A stretch of 56,955 nt of DNA, taken from positions 1 to 56,955 of the forward strand of contig JADZEY010000017.1 of the NCBI GenBank assembly GCA_020850315.1, written 5' to 3'. This document shows, one piece after another, positions 7,528-17,610 of the stretch. A model generated the notes under the pieces. It searched no databases. It worked only from the letters and a program-made list of their open reading frames with translations, and was not told the origin of the DNA. Made by a program: the position numbers and the translations under genes. This DNA is from Armatimonadota bacterium (GTDB lineage: Bacteria; Bacteroidota; Ignavibacteria; OLB7). Within the stretch, counting starts at the first letter, position 1, and every line of letters begins with the position of its first letter.

Positions 7528-9530
7528 GGAGCGCGAACACCCCCATGTCACACAGGTTTGCATCGCTTGCGGCGCGCTGGCTTGGGCGAACGTCCGCCAT
7601 GCTGGGGATCGCTTGCGGCACGCCAGCAGCGGCGCAACCTGCCGACACCGCAAGCCGCCCCCCTGCCGATACCATCACACAGGTCAGGGACTCCCTTCAA
7701 CTTGAGCTTCTTTCGCTTCGGGTTGGCGCGCCGTTTGGCAGCGTGATTGCTCAGCAAACAACCGGGGGATATCAGTTTTTGGCGAACCGCGAAATTGCCT
7801 GGCGAAGCTATTTCACTCCTACCGATCTTCTTGGCCCCTACCTTCCTGCCTACTTGCTGGGCCAGGGCGCGCCGGGGTTGCGCCGTGGGTTCAGTATTTT
7901 TGGCTCGGCACCCGATGCCCTTTCCACAACGTTCAATGGCCGCCCGCTGCGGGACCTTGAGCGGGACGCAATGGAGTTGGAGTTCTACCCGGCTGAGTTC
8001 ACCGAGCGGACCGAGGTGCTTTCTGGTGCGCGGGCGTTGCTGTACGGAAGCGGCGAGGCATTGATGGCGGTGAACATGGTTGCGCCGGCGTTCGATGTTG
8101 TTGGCAGCTACGCCCGTGTTTGGTACATCCAAGGCCCCAACAACAGCAGCGGAGCCGATCTCACGTTTGCCCGCAATCTTTCCGCCACCACTAACCTCAA
8201 CCTGGGGTTCCGGCGAATGCCAAGCGATGGAGCCTATGTCAACCAAGATGTTTCCGGCTGGAGCGCGCGCGGCACCTTGCGGTGGCAACCATCGGCGGGG
8301 CTGGGGCTGGGGCTGACGGAGTTGTTCAGCAACCACACCCACGGGGCCAATGGTGGATTGACTTCGGAGAGTTCCTTTAACCCGCAAAGCCTGGGGACAG
8401 CAGTTCAGCATGGCCAGCTGCATGACCAGACGCTGCGCCACGATCTTACTCTATCAGCACAGTGGTATCCATTGCTGAAGCTAACTCCATCGGCCAGCGG
8501 CGCGGTGCCGGGGGGCGACACCATCACACGGTTCGATGCAAGCCTCTACTACTCCTTTGCCGAGCGAAGCCTTCTGATTGCCGACACGCTTGCCCCGATT
8601 GATACCGTGGAAGATCAGCCGGCGATGATGCGGCGCGATTTGGTTGGCGGAAGGCTTTCCGCACGGCTGCCGCTGGCGTTCGCGTTGCTGGAAGCCAACG
8701 GCGTGGCGGAATTGCAAGGGAACGGGAAGCTCTATCTGGAAGCTGGCGGAATGCTGAGTTTGAACGCTTCGGACGTTGCCGAGGCGCGGGGCACAGCAAA
8801 AATTCACCGAAGCCGTGGCGGGGATTTTTTCTCGCTGGCGGGGGAAGCAAACCTTCAGTTGGGGGATTCGGCGCGGCTGTTTGGTTCGTACCGCCAAACC
8901 CTGGAATTGAACAGCGATCCCGCGCCGCAGGTCTGGGCCATTCCCGATAGCAACAGCGCGATAAGCCAGTGGTTCACCTCGTCGTTTCTGGAAGCCGGGG
9001 CCGAGCTGCGTGGGGGTGGGTTCTGGTTGCGGGGCGCGGCATACTTGCGGCAAGCAACGCCGCGTGCCGGAAACGCCCATCTGGCCAGCTACACCATTGC
9101 CGCTGCCGATGTTCGTACAATCGTTCCGCTCAGTTTTCTTCGGCTGGACCTCCATCTGCTTGCAACCCTTCCCCCCGATTCCGACAAGCGATTCCCTGCG
9201 TTTCACGGAATCGGCGATTTGTACGGGCAGTTGACGCTGGTGGAGGGGAATTTGAATTTGCGCGTGGGAACAACTTTGGAGTTCCAGACAGCATTGCAGG
9301 GGGTGGAGTATGAGGTGATTAGCGGTGAGTTTATCTACCCACGCGACCCCGCACGGCCAGCCGAGAAACTCTATCCGAACTGGGGAGTGTACGCTCGCGC
9401 CCGGCTTGGCGATGCCTACCTGCGGGCCGAGCTTCGGAACATTCTTGATGCAGAATACTGGTCTGTGTATCGCTACCCAATCTGGGAACGCGCAATCTAT
9501 CTGGGGGTGACGTGGGCGTTTGTGGATTAA
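7524..9530 (+). CDS. TonB-dependent receptor-like outer membrane protein
   Basis: About 660 residues. GTG at 7524 overlaps the ppa stop, and ATG at 7545 is an equally good start. A basic N-terminus and 'LGIACGTPAAAQP' suggest a Sec signal peptide. Residues ~100-190 resemble a plug domain ('RRGFSIFGSAPDALSTTFNG', then 'ERTEVLSGARALLYGSGEA'). The rest alternates short amphipathic strands with Gly/aromatic turns, as in a 20+ strand barrel, ending 'GVTWAFVD'. The TonB box and canonical plug motifs are weak, and the barrel is somewhat short for a TonB receptor, so it may be a divergent or non-transporting relative. The substrate is unknown. Confidence 0.7.
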   Translation: MRSANTPMSHRFASLAARWLGRTSAMLGIACGTPAAAQPADTASRPPADTITQVRDSLQLELLSLRVGAPFGSVIAQQTTGGYQFLANREIAWRSYFTPTDLLGPYLPAYLLGQGAPGLRRGFSIFGSAPDALSTTFNGRPLRDLERDAMELEFYPAEFTERTEVLSGARALLYGSGEALMAVNMVAPAFDVVGSYARVWYIQGPNNSSGADLTFARNLSATTNLNLGFRRMPSDGAYVNQDVSGWSARGTLRWQPSAGLGLGLTELFSNHTHGANGGLTSESSFNPQSLGTAVQHGQLHDQTLRHDLTLSAQWYPLLKLTPSASGAVPGGDTITRFDASLYYSFAERSLLIADTLAPIDTVEDQPAMMRRDLVGGRLSARLPLAFALLEANGVAELQGNGKLYLEAGGMLSLNASDVAEARGTAKIHRSRGGDFFSLAGEANLQLGDSARLFGSYRQTLELNSDPAPQVWAIPDSNSAISQWFTSSFLEAGAELRGGGFWLRGAAYLRQATPRAGNAHLASYTIAAADVRTIVPLSFLRLDLHLLATLPPDSDKRFPAFHGIGDLYGQLTLVEGNLNLRVGTTLEFQTALQGVEYEVISGEFIYPRDPARPAEKLYPNWGVYARARLGDAYLRAELRNILDAEYWSVYRYPIWERAIYLGVTWAFVD

Positions 9531-9616
9531 GCAAGCCCCCCGCTGCACGTTACCCAGCATCGAATCTCTATATTCGCCCCCATCGCAATACTCACAACCT
9601 TTACAACCAAAACTGC

Positions 9617-10267
9617 ATGAAAGGCACACCGCTTACCGACCAGATTGTTGAATACATGATTGACCTGTTTCCAGCCGAAGATGCCCTGCTTCAGGAGCTT
9701 CGTGCGGCGGCCATCAAGGCGGAGATTCCGGCAATCCAGATCAGCCCAGAACAAGCCGCGTTTATGCAAGTATTCCTGCGGGCGATTGGGGCAAAGCGGG
9801 TGATAGAAGTTGGGACGCTTGGGGGATACAGCGCAATCAGCATGGCGTGCGCGCTGCCGGACGGGGGAACCGTCACCACGATTGAACTGGACCCTTTCCG
9901 CGCCGAATTTGCACGCAGTTGGGCCGAACGCGCCGGGCTGGGATCCAAGATTGAGGTTCGCGTTGGGTCGGGGGTGGACGTGCTTGAGCGAGACCTTGCC
10001 GGAAGCGGCCCGTACGACTTCGCGTTTATTGATGCCGACAAACCGAACTACGTCCGCTACCTTGATCTGATTTTGCCGATGATGCGGCGCGGCGGGGTAA
10101 TTGCTGGCGACAACGCGCTGGCGTGGGGCCAAATCGCAAATCCCAACAGCGACGACCCCAGTGTGCGGGGGATGCAAGCCTTCAACCGCGCAATGGCCGC
10201 CCGCCCCGAACTGCAATGCTCCTTAATTCCGATTGGGGATGGGATGTGTGTTGGGGTGGTGTTGTAA
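9617..10267 (+). CDS. O-methyltransferase, COMT/CCoAOMT-like class I
   Basis: 216 residues from ATG 9617. The frame is open from 9512, but the earlier part is intergenic-looking. The SAM-binding motif is 'VIEVGTLGGYSAISMA', motif II is 'VTTIELDPF', and 'YDFAFIDADKPNYVRYLDL' plus 'GGVIAGDNALAWG' carry the metal-binding Asp and Asn of the cation-dependent O-methyltransferase-3 family. The acceptor is likely a catechol-type or other small phenolic compound; it cannot be named from sequence. A TATATTCG motif lies about 40 nt upstream, so it may have its own promoter although it follows the receptor gene closely. Confidence 0.9.
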   Translation: MKGTPLTDQIVEYMIDLFPAEDALLQELRAAAIKAEIPAIQISPEQAAFMQVFLRAIGAKRVIEVGTLGGYSAISMACALPDGGTVTTIELDPFRAEFARSWAERAGLGSKIEVRVGSGVDVLERDLAGSGPYDFAFIDADKPNYVRYLDLILPMMRRGGVIAGDNALAWGQIANPNSDDPSVRGMQAFNRAMAARPELQCSLIPIGDGMCVGVVL

Positions 10268-10293
10268 AAAAAACTGGTACACAAGCAGCCACT

Positions 10294-10334
10294 AAACACA
10301 CTGGGGCAGCCACTTTGGCTGCCCCAGTGTGTTT
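10294..10334. terminator. Bidirectional terminator
   Basis: AAACACACTGGGGCAGCC and its perfect 18-bp complement flank a 5-nt loop, with T runs on both exits. It separates the plus-strand methyltransferase from the minus-strand DUF3037 gene and can serve both. Confidence 0.9.
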
Positions 10335-10401
10335 TTGACGAGGGGAAATCTCCTTGCACCAAATGGCCATGCTTACCTTTTTATGGTATTTCCTTGTTCT
10401 G

Positions 10402-11208
10402 TCAGTGTGCAGATTTTTTAATTTCCTGTACAAATTCTTCTATGTGATCTGCTGGATGAAGTGCAACACCCATTGTAGTGAGGGTTTGATAAATGTGGTC
10501 ACTCCCAATTACGTTCAAATCAGCCAGCACATTCAATTTTATATTCACTGTAGCAAGGTCTCGCCCTTCCATAGCAAGCACACAAGCGCGATTGACATTG
10601 GATCGCTCCGTACTTACAAAAACTACAGGCTTGATAACATTTTCCTGCCCATTGCAAAACCCATAAGGGAATTTCTCTGTTCGCCCTAAGGTAGGCAAAT
10701 TCAATTCCACATTGCGTTGTACTAATCCCCCTATTTGATAATCGGCAATATAGCGTTCAAATTGCTTCTGTAAGAGTTTAAGTCGCCGATTATCATTTGT
10801 GCGAGTGGGAGAAGAGCCAACAAGCCGATTGAATAATTGCTCTAATTCGATATTGGGATCAATAATTTTAATTGGGCGTGGCTCGGTTAATAATAAATGA
10901 TTACCACGCGAAGCAACAAACAGACCGAAATCTTCTTGGTTTGCGATTCGCCCCTTTTCGAAAGCAATCCGTTCTTCAAATCCTTGCTTCAAAACCTTGA
11001 TGCGTGCCAGATTAAGTCCGATTTCCTTTTTTGATTCGAAGAAGCGTCCGATACGGTCATTGGTTGATGAGAGTTGAACCTGGAGATAGTTCTTCTCAGG
11101 GCAGAAAAGCACAATACCGATGTTTATCCCCTCAGTACGTTCAATATCGGGAACATACTGAACAATGGAGTAGTAGCCTTTTGCGGCAGATTGGCTGGTT
11201 GTTTTCAT
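10402..11208 (-). CDS. DUF3037 domain protein, partner of HipA-like kinase
   Basis: 268 residues. The opening 'GYYSIVQYVPDIERTEGINIGIVLFCPEKNYL' pattern is the hallmark of DUF3037 proteins. The central part is basic and helical, and there is no signal peptide. It starts 15 nt after the stop of the HipA-like kinase gene, so the two are very likely co-transcribed. That pairing is known as a recurrent neighbourhood (family knowledge), but its role is not established. The pair is AT-rich compared with flanking metabolic genes, pointing to transfer as a unit. Confidence 0.8.
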   Translation of the reverse strand: MKTTSQSAAKGYYSIVQYVPDIERTEGINIGIVLFCPEKNYLQVQLSSTNDRIGRFFESKKEIGLNLARIKVLKQGFEERIAFEKGRIANQEDFGLFVASRGNHLLLTEPRPIKIIDPNIELEQLFNRLVGSSPTRTNDNRRLKLLQKQFERYIADYQIGGLVQRNVELNLPTLGRTEKFPYGFCNGQENVIKPVVFVSTERSNVNRACVLAMEGRDLATVNIKLNVLADLNVIGSDHIYQTLTTMGVALHPADHIEEFVQEIKKSAH

Positions 11209-11223
11209 GGCAACTTTCCGGTG

Positions 11224-12051
11224 CTACAGATTGAAGTTCAACATTCCATCATGGAGTTCAGCATTAGCGATTATATGGAGGTTTTTCTCCAAGAAATATG
11301 CCCGATCCAGCAGAAATTGGTTAATCGATTGCCGAATCTCGGTGGTAATGCCCCATGCTGTTGGCAATTTTTCAAGAAGGTCATCCCACAGCCTTGCATC
11401 TATTTTTCCAAATTCCTTTGCAATTTCATCAAATTGCTCAATGCTCACATATTTACGAAACTCAGGGAATAATCCATAGAGCTTATGCTCCCGAACGTTT
11501 TCAATATGGCATAGTTTTGTTGATAATGGTTTCCCACAGGAAAAAATGTGTCCATGGTCAATAGCCTTCAGAATAAATTTGCCAGTACTTCCTCCTTCGA
11601 CTGAAAAAAAGATATTATCTGGATTAATACGGGGCTTGCCTTCGGCTGTGTACATCGGGCAAAATCGGTCGCAGTTGCGTACCCAAGTGTCGAACACAAC
11701 AATTCGTGGGATATCCTCAAGGTTCTCAACAGATTCTAGAGTTTTACTTCCCCCCATTGTTCCTCCTTCCTCGGCTCGGCTGATAAATGCCAACCCTGCA
11801 GCAGCAGTCGTTTTATCTCCAAGTGGTATCTCATCAGACTCCTCAAGATTCAGCATGGCAACATCAAATGTTGAGATGTTAAATCGCCGAGCCAGTTGGG
11901 TTCCAAACCAATCGCAAGCAAGAATATGTGGCCCTTCAGGATTATTAGCCACTTTTAAGTACCCTGCACCCGCATCAGTATAAATGTATGCTGGTCGCGA
12001 ACTTGATCGGATAGTACGGACGTAACGCTGAAAACTTCTTGGAGACCACAT
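11224..12051 (-). CDS. HipA-like kinase domain protein (HipA_2 type)
   Basis: 275 residues, much shorter than classical HipA (~430) and without its N-terminal subdomain. Kinase-like features are a probable ATP-Lys in 'GYLKVANNPEGPH', a catalytic-loop equivalent 'VFDTWVRNCDRF' (Asp, Asn and Asp spaced as in HipA and PI3/4-kinase folds) and a metal-binding 'AIDHGHIF'. It probably phosphorylates a protein or small molecule. It lacks an adjacent HipB-type HTH antitoxin and is paired instead with DUF3037. ATG at 12051. The region upstream to 12194 holds no gene. Confidence 0.75.
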   Translation of the reverse strand: MWSPRSFQRYVRTIRSSSRPAYIYTDAGAGYLKVANNPEGPHILACDWFGTQLARRFNISTFDVAMLNLEESDEIPLGDKTTAAAGLAFISRAEEGGTMGGSKTLESVENLEDIPRIVVFDTWVRNCDRFCPMYTAEGKPRINPDNIFFSVEGGSTGKFILKAIDHGHIFSCGKPLSTKLCHIENVREHKLYGLFPEFRKYVSIEQFDEIAKEFGKIDARLWDDLLEKLPTAWGITTEIRQSINQFLLDRAYFLEKNLHIIANAELHDGMLNFNL

Positions 12052-12194
12052 AGTTTAAGACGTTATAGGTTTCTAAAAAATATGACCTACTGCTGCCCGC
12101 AAGCCTTGCTTACTACCACAATGAACCGATAGAGACACAGTAGGGGGAAGGAGAACGCTACGCAACTATTCTCTCCTCCCCCCTCCCTCCAAAG

Positions 12195-15086
12195 CTACGC
12201 CTCCATATACTCCTCAATCGGTGGGCAGGCGCAGATTAGGGTGCGGTCGCCGGCGGCGTTGTTAACGCGGCCAACAGCAGGCCAGGATTTGAATTGCCGC
12301 AACCACGGGGCCGGATACGCCGCACGTTCGCGGGTGTAGGGGCGGGTCCACTCGTCGGCCATCACCACTTGCGCGGTGTGGGGGGCGTTTTTCAGCACGT
12401 TGTCGGTTTTGTCGGCAGCCCCTTCTTCAATCTCACGTATTTCCTGGCGAATGGCGATCATCGCCTGGCAGAAGCGGTCTATCTCATCCAGCGTCTCGCT
12501 CTCGGTTGGCTCCACCATCAATGTGCCGGCCACCGGGAAGCTGACGGTTGGCGCGTGGAAACCGTAATCCATCAGCCGCTTGGCAACATCCTCAACCTCA
12601 ATTCCGCTGGCGGCCTTCAGTTGGCGAAGATCCAAAATGCACTCGTGCGCAACGGTTCCGTTAGTCCCTTTGTAGAGCACGGGATAATGTTCTTCCAAGC
12701 GTTTGGCAATATAGTTGGCGTTCAGGATTGCCACTTTGGTTGCGTGGGTTAGCCCTTTGCCCCCCATCATAAAAATGTACATCCAGCTGATTGGCAGGAT
12801 GCTTGCGCTTCCCCACGGCGCAGCCGATACAGGACCGATTGCTTGGCTTCCCCCAATTTTCACCACTGGATGTCCGGGCAAGAATGGAGCAAGGTGAGCC
12901 GCAACGCCGATTGGCCCCATCCCCGGCCCGCCGCCGCCATGCGGAATGCAGAAGGTTTTGTGAAGATTCAGGTGGCAAACATCCGCGCCGATTGTTGCCG
13001 GGCTGGTTAGCCCAACTTGTGCGTTCATGTTTGCGCCGTCCATATACACTTGCCCGCCATTCCGGTGAATCACTTCGCAGATTTCACGAATCCCTTCCTC
13101 GAACACGCCGTGGGTGCTGGGGTACGTGACCATCAGCGCGGCAAGATTATCCTTGTGTTCTTCGGCTTTTTTCTTCAGGTCTTCCACGTCAATGTTGCCG
13201 TTTGGCGCGGTCCCCACCACCACTACTTTCATCCCCACCATCACCGCGCTTGCGGGGTTGGTTCCGTGTGCCGATTGGGGGATCAGGCAAACGTTCCGGT
13301 GCGATTCGCCACGGGCGCGGTGATACGCCATAATCACCAGCAACCCGGCATACTCCCCTTGTGCCCCAGCGTTCGGTTGCAAGGAGACTTTGGCGAACCC
13401 AGTGATGTTCTCCAACGCTTCCTCCAGCGTGCTGAACAGGATGTGATAGCCTTCGGTCTGCTCGCTTGGTGCAAACGGATGGAGCTTTCCGAACTCCGGC
13501 CACGTCACAGGGAACATCTCGCTGGTGGCGTTCAGCTTCATGGTGCAGGAACCCAGGGGAATCATGGAGTGGGTCAGCGAAAGGTCGCGCGATTCCAGCA
13601 TCCGCATGTAGCGGAGCATCTCATGTTCGGAGTGATGTTTGTTGAACACCGGATGGGTGAGATAGTCGCTGGTGCGGGCGAACTCTGTCGGGTACTCCAC
13701 GGTGGCTTCGCGGGCAAGATCATCCACGCCGAACGTGATTGGAAGGCCGTTGTTGAAGACTGCCAGAAGATCCAGCAAGTCTTTCACTTGGACGGTTTCA
13801 TCAAGGGCGATAGCAATCGAACAGGAGTCCAGTTTCCGCAAATTGATCTGCCGTTCGCGGGCAAGCAGCATAATCTGGTTTGCCTTCCCATCCGGCACGC
13901 TTACCCGGATGGTGTCGAAGTAGGTGCTGTGGTGGATGCTGTATCCCAACCGTCCCAGCCCAGTGGCCAACACGGCCGTTAGTTTATGCACACGGTGGGC
14001 AATCCGGCGGATTCCATGCGGGCCATGATAGACGGCGTACATCCCGGCAATCACCGCCAGCAGCACTTGGGCGGTGCAGATGTTGCTTGTTGCTTTTTCG
14101 CGGCGGATATGCTGCTCGCGGGTTTGCAACGCCATCCGCAGCGCGGGCTTCCCTTGCGAATCCACCGACACGCCGATGATGCGGCCCGGGATAATCCGTT
14201 TGAACTCATCGCGGGTGGCAAAAAATGCTGCGTGTGGCCCGCCGAACCCAAGCGGAACGCCAAACCGCTGTGTGGTTCCGATTGCGATGTCGGCCCCTAA
14301 CTCACCCGGCGAGGTCAGTAATCCAAGAGCCAGAAGATCGGTGGCCATGGTGACGGTTGCGCCGTGGTTGCGCGCGCGGGCAATGAACTCGCGGTAGTCG
14401 TGCACCGCGCCGTCGCCAGCGGGATACTGGACCAACACACCAAACACCGGGGTGCTGAAATCGAACGTGCGGTGATCGCCCACAACCACTTCAATCCCCT
14501 GCATCAACGCGCGCGTGCGGATCACTTCAATCGTCTGCGGGAAACATTCTTGGCTGACAAAAAAGGCGTTGGCTTCGTGGTTTTTGTGGGTGGCATAGCT
14601 AAGGTGCATTGCTTCGGCAGCGGCGGTGGCTTCGTCCAGCAGCGAGGCGTTGGCAATCGGCAACCCGGTAAGGTCAATCACCATCGTCTGGAAGTTCAGC
14701 AATGCCTCCAAACGGCCCTGGGCAATCTCCGCTTGGTAGGGGGTGTACTGGGTGTACCAGCCTGGATTTTCCAGGATATTCCGCTGGATCACCGGCGGGG
14801 TGATGGTGTTGTAGTACCCCATGCCGAGGTAGGAGCGATAGACCTGGTTTTTTTGCGAAATAGCGCGAAGCTCGGCCAACATCTCATACTCACTTTTGCC
14901 ATCCTGGATTGCAAGCGGCTGCGGCAACCGGATGTCGGCGGGGATGGTGGCTTCAATCAGTTCATCAAGTGAACCATACCCCAATGCAGCAAGCATCAGC
15001 GTGGTTTCGTCGTCGTTCGGGCCGATATGGCGGGGGATAAAGTCGTCGGTATAGCGAAGATCAAGATCGTTGACGGTCGTTGACAT
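12195..15086 (-). CDS. gcvP: Glycine dehydrogenase (aminomethyl-transferring), P-protein
   Basis: 963 residues, a full one-chain P-protein of the glycine cleavage system (cytoplasm). It decarboxylates glycine with PLP and passes the aminomethyl group to lipoyl-GcvH. The N-terminal half begins '[13 protein letters not shown]' and has '[13 protein letters not shown]' and '[14 protein letters not shown]'. The PLP-Lys is in '[14 protein letters not shown]' near residue 709, and 'GSCTMKLN' lies mid-chain. No gcvT or gcvH is in the window. Its leader (15087-15230) contains two hairpins and a TAATTTTG motif on the minus strand. It follows mdh in the same direction, separated by a terminator-like hairpin. 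Confidence 0.97.
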   Translation of the reverse strand: MSTTVNDLDLRYTDDFIPRHIGPNDDETTLMLAALGYGSLDELIEATIPADIRLPQPLAIQDGKSEYEMLAELRAISQKNQVYRSYLGMGYYNTITPPVIQRNILENPGWYTQYTPYQAEIAQGRLEALLNFQTMVIDLTGLPIANASLLDEATAAAEAMHLSYATHKNHEANAFFVSQECFPQTIEVIRTRALMQGIEVVVGDHRTFDFSTPVFGVLVQYPAGDGAVHDYREFIARARNHGATVTMATDLLALGLLTSPGELGADIAIGTTQRFGVPLGFGGPHAAFFATRDEFKRIIPGRIIGVSVDSQGKPALRMALQTREQHIRREKATSNICTAQVLLAVIAGMYAVYHGPHGIRRIAHRVHKLTAVLATGLGRLGYSIHHSTYFDTIRVSVPDGKANQIMLLARERQINLRKLDSCSIAIALDETVQVKDLLDLLAVFNNGLPITFGVDDLAREATVEYPTEFARTSDYLTHPVFNKHHSEHEMLRYMRMLESRDLSLTHSMIPLGSCTMKLNATSEMFPVTWPEFGKLHPFAPSEQTEGYHILFSTLEEALENITGFAKVSLQPNAGAQGEYAGLLVIMAYHRARGESHRNVCLIPQSAHGTNPASAVMVGMKVVVVGTAPNGNIDVEDLKKKAEEHKDNLAALMVTYPSTHGVFEEGIREICEVIHRNGGQVYMDGANMNAQVGLTSPATIGADVCHLNLHKTFCIPHGGGGPGMGPIGVAAHLAPFLPGHPVVKIGGSQAIGPVSAAPWGSASILPISWMYIFMMGGKGLTHATKVAILNANYIAKRLEEHYPVLYKGTNGTVAHECILDLRQLKAASGIEVEDVAKRLMDYGFHAPTVSFPVAGTLMVEPTESETLDEIDRFCQAMIAIRQEIREIEEGAADKTDNVLKNAPHTAQVVMADEWTRPYTRERAAYPAPWLRQFKSWPAVGRVNNAAGDRTLICACPPIEEYMEA

Positions 15087-15137
15087 GAGCCGTAGGTTGG
15101 ACTAAGTTGTTAGTGAAATTTCATGCAGAAAACCGCA

Positions 15138-15145
15138 CAAAATTA
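15138..15145 (-). promoter_or_regulatory. -7-like TAATTTTG motif upstream of gcvP
   Basis: On the minus strand TAATTTTG matches the Bacteroidota -7 consensus TAnnTTTG, 52 nt before the gcvP ATG. No clear -33 TTG was found at 19-21 nt, so support is partial. Confidence 0.4.
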
Positions 15146-15155
15146 CTCACCCCAC

Positions 15156-15214
15156 CGTGAAGGGAGTAGTCACGAGAGGAAACAGAGATCGGTGGAGATG
15201 AGCAGAGCCACCGA
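15156..15214 (-). promoter_or_regulatory. Two hairpins in the gcvP leader or upstream region
   Basis: TCGGTGG (15189-15195) pairs with CCACCGA (15208-15214) around a 12-nt loop, and CGTGA (15156-15160) pairs with TCACG (15170-15174) around a 9-nt loop. I looked for the conserved core of the glycine riboswitch and did not find it. If transcription starts just past the TAATTTTG at 15138-15145, the hairpins lie upstream of the mRNA and would be DNA-level sites instead. Function is undetermined. Confidence 0.3.
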
Positions 15215-15234
15215 ACACGCAACTCTTTAACAGA

Positions 15235-15262
15235 AACGGCCCGCCAGTGGTGGCGGGCCGTT
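15235..15262. terminator. Terminator hairpin downstream of mdh
   Basis: AACGGCCCGCC and GGCGGGCCGTT form an 11-bp perfect stem with a 6-nt loop. It lies 32 nt past the mdh stop on the minus strand. The T-rich tail (CTGATTTTT) is on the plus side, so as a minus-strand terminator it may be imperfect and allow read-through into gcvP. Confidence 0.7.
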
Positions 15263-15293
15263 CTGATTTTTGCGTGCTTCAATCGGGTTTTGC

Positions 15294-16280
15294 TTACTCC
15301 ACTAACCCTTTCACTGCGTCCCGCTCCTCCATCAGTTCTTTCACCGATGCCATAAATTTCCCTTGTGCCCACTCGTTGTGTTCCACCCCTTCCACGGCTT
15401 CCCACGTGCCATCGGCGTTGGTGCGGATTGGGAAGCCGACCATCAGCCCTTCCGGGGTTCCGTACTGGCCAGTGCTGGCAACGGCCACCGAGTGCCAATC
15501 GCCATCGGGGGTTGGGTTGGTGAGCGAGATCACCGTATCAATGGCGGCGTTGGCTGCCGACGCTGCCGAGCTAAGGCCGCGTGCTTCAATAATGGCCGCC
15601 CCTCGCTTCTGCACGGTGCTGATGAACTCACCTTGCAGCCAATCGTGGTCGCTAATTGCCTCGGTTGCTGGCGCGCCACCAATTTTTGCGTTATAGAAAT
15701 CGGGGTATTGTGTCGCGCTATGGTTCCCCCAGATTGCAAGGTTGGTCACCTCGCTTACGGGCCGTCCCGATTTCTGCGCAAGCTGGGTCATGGCGCGGTT
15801 TTGGTCTAGGCGGGTCATGGCAAAGAAGCGATCCTGGGGCATATCGGGCGCGCTTTTCATGGCAATCCAGGCGTTGGTGTTGCAGGGGTTGCCAACCACC
15901 AGAACGCGGGCATCGCTTGCGGCGTTGTTGTTAATGGCGCGCCCTTGTCCGGTGAAGATTCCGCCGTTGATATTCAGCAGGTCGTTCCGCTCCATTCCGG
16001 CTTTGCGGGGGACCGCGCCAACCAGCAGTGCCCAGTTGATATCCTTGAATCCAACGTTCAGATCGCTGGTTTGCACAACATCGCGCAGCAGCGGGAATGC
16101 GCAGTCGTCAAGCTCCATCACCACCCCTTTCAGGGCGTTCATGGCTTGCGGAAGCTCGATCAGGTTCAGCGAAACTTCGGTATCGGGCCCGAACACCGCG
16201 CCAGAGGCGATGCGGAACAACAAGGCGTAGCCAATCTGGCCAGCGGGGCCGGTGACGGCAACTCGGACATGCTTCTTCAT
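15294..16280 (-). CDS. mdh: Malate dehydrogenase (NAD-type, type 2)
   Basis: 328 residues from ATG 16280. The frame is open to 16469, but the upstream part lacks conservation features. The Rossmann motif is '[19 protein letters not shown]', then '[14 protein letters not shown]' (mobile loop with substrate Arg), '[10 protein letters not shown]', 'TRLDQNRA' and the catalytic His in '[13 protein letters not shown]'. This is the pattern of the long-loop MDH group found in many bacteria. The enzyme interconverts malate and oxaloacetate in the TCA cycle, and the oxaloacetate can feed the PckA encoded at 32330. A TATCTTTG motif lies ~54 nt upstream on the minus strand. Confidence 0.95.
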   Translation of the reverse strand: MKKHVRVAVTGPAGQIGYALLFRIASGAVFGPDTEVSLNLIELPQAMNALKGVVMELDDCAFPLLRDVVQTSDLNVGFKDINWALLVGAVPRKAGMERNDLLNINGGIFTGQGRAINNNAASDARVLVVGNPCNTNAWIAMKSAPDMPQDRFFAMTRLDQNRAMTQLAQKSGRPVSEVTNLAIWGNHSATQYPDFYNAKIGGAPATEAISDHDWLQGEFISTVQKRGAAIIEARGLSSAASAANAAIDTVISLTNPTPDGDWHSVAVASTGQYGTPEGLMVGFPIRTNADGTWEAVEGVEHNEWAQGKFMASVKELMEERDAVKGLVE

Positions 16281-16658
16281 GTGTGAATCGTCAAATGTGA
16301 AGTTGATAGAGTTAGGTTGCTTGCAGAAGTATGCAAAGATACCGCCCCCCTTCGCTACGGGTTTTGCCTTTTCTGTTGACGGTGTGTTGCAGGCAATGTT
16401 GGTTGGGGCAGTACGCAGGATGCGGCATCCACCCCGAACAGAGTATCTTCGCACCAGTTGCACATTCATTCAGAAGATAGGGTGACACAATGGCCAAAGC
16501 GATGAGGAATTGCTTGCAGCAGCCGAGGAGATAGAATAAATGAAGCGAACATAGCTGCCCATCACTCTCTCCCCCTTGATCTTCCCACGTGCCACCCATC
16601 AAATCCCGTATCTTCGCAAGGGGAAACCATGCTTGATTTACCAACCGGAGAGAACCCA
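16281..16658. other. 378-bp divergent intergenic region mdh / lytic transglycosylase
   Basis: No gene was recognised. It holds minus-strand TATCTTTG (16334-16341, toward mdh) and plus-strand TATCTTCG (16609-16616, toward the transglycosylase), both -7-like. Another TATCTTCG occurs at about 16443-16450. No repeat or hairpin stood out. Confidence 0.5.
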
Positions 16659-17594
16659 ATGACTATCCATCCTTTGCCCGTGAAACGCCCGCACCTGCTT
16701 GCGCTGTTTGGCGCGGCCTGCGTTGCTGCCATGCTGCTGCTGATCGCCCCTTCCCCGCCGCCGGATCACGCTTCGGCCAGAAGATTCCGGCCCAATATCA
16801 CCTCGTTCGAAATCCCAACCACGCTCAGTTTTTGTGGCGAGCCGGTGCCGATGGATAACCCCGAAGTCCGCAAACGGTTCGAACGTGAGTTCTATCTGAA
16901 CTTGCAATGGGATGGGCAGGTGATGCTCTATCTGAAACGCTCGGGTGAGTACTTCCCGATGTTCGAGAAGATGCTTGCCGAAGCCGGCGCGCCCGATGAC
17001 CTGAAATACCTTTCCGTTGCCGAAAGCGCGCTGCAGATGCCGCAATCCAGCAAGGAAGCCGTGGGGTTGTGGCAGTTCATCCCCGCAACCGGTCGGCAAT
17101 ACGGATTGCAGATTGATGACTACGTTGACGAACGCCGCCACCCAGAAAAATCCACAGCCTCGGCAATCCGCTACTTGAAAGATGGCTACGCACGGTTCAA
17201 CAGCTGGACCCTTTCGGCGGCGGCCTACAACATGGGCGAGGGGGCAACAACCGATGACTTGCAGTTCCAGCAGCGCGGGAACTACTACGACCTGTATGTG
17301 AACGAGGAGACCAGCCGCTATCTGTTCCGCATCATTGCCATTAAGGAGATTATGAGCAACCCCGAGAAGTACGGCTTCTTCCTTGATTCCACCGATCTTT
17401 ACGCCGCACCACGCACAACCGAGGTTGCCGTTGCTTCGGAAATCCCGAACCTTGCTGCGTGGGCAATCCAACAAGGGAGCAGCTACAAGGATGTGAAATT
17501 GCTGAACCCCTGGATTAAAAAACGCACATTGCTGAAACCTGCCGCAGGGCAACCATACGTGATCCGTTTACCGCTTCCAGCAACGGAGAAATAA
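16659..17594 (+). CDS. Membrane-bound or periplasmic lytic transglycosylase (MltD-like SLT domain)
   Basis: 311 residues from ATG 16659, chosen because a GGAG lies just upstream (an in-frame ATG at 16629 lacks this). An N-terminal hydrophobic segment 'LLALFGAACVAAMLLLIAP' acts as signal peptide or anchor. The SLT domain (residues ~95-240) has the catalytic Glu in 'LSVAESAL', then 'SKEAVGLWQFIPATGRQYGL', 'DERRHPEKSTASAIRYLK' and 'LSAAAYNMGEG'. The last ~60 residues resemble a single degenerate LysM-like unit ('LLNPWIKKRTLLKP'). It cleaves peptidoglycan to 1,6-anhydro products. The MlaE-type permease gene starts 16 nt downstream. Confidence 0.9.
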   Translation: MTIHPLPVKRPHLLALFGAACVAAMLLLIAPSPPPDHASARRFRPNITSFEIPTTLSFCGEPVPMDNPEVRKRFEREFYLNLQWDGQVMLYLKRSGEYFPMFEKMLAEAGAPDDLKYLSVAESALQMPQSSKEAVGLWQFIPATGRQYGLQIDDYVDERRHPEKSTASAIRYLKDGYARFNSWTLSAAAYNMGEGATTDDLQFQQRGNYYDLYVNEETSRYLFRIIAIKEIMSNPEKYGFFLDSTDLYAAPRTTEVAVASEIPNLAAWAIQQGSSYKDVKLLNPWIKKRTLLKPAAGQPYVIRLPLPATEK

Positions 17595-17610
17595 GGAGAA
17601 TTCACCACCA

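Noticed and set aside
15087-15234. Glycine riboswitch ahead of gcvP
   Set aside because: Hairpins are present but the conserved aptamer core was not recognised on either strand by eye.
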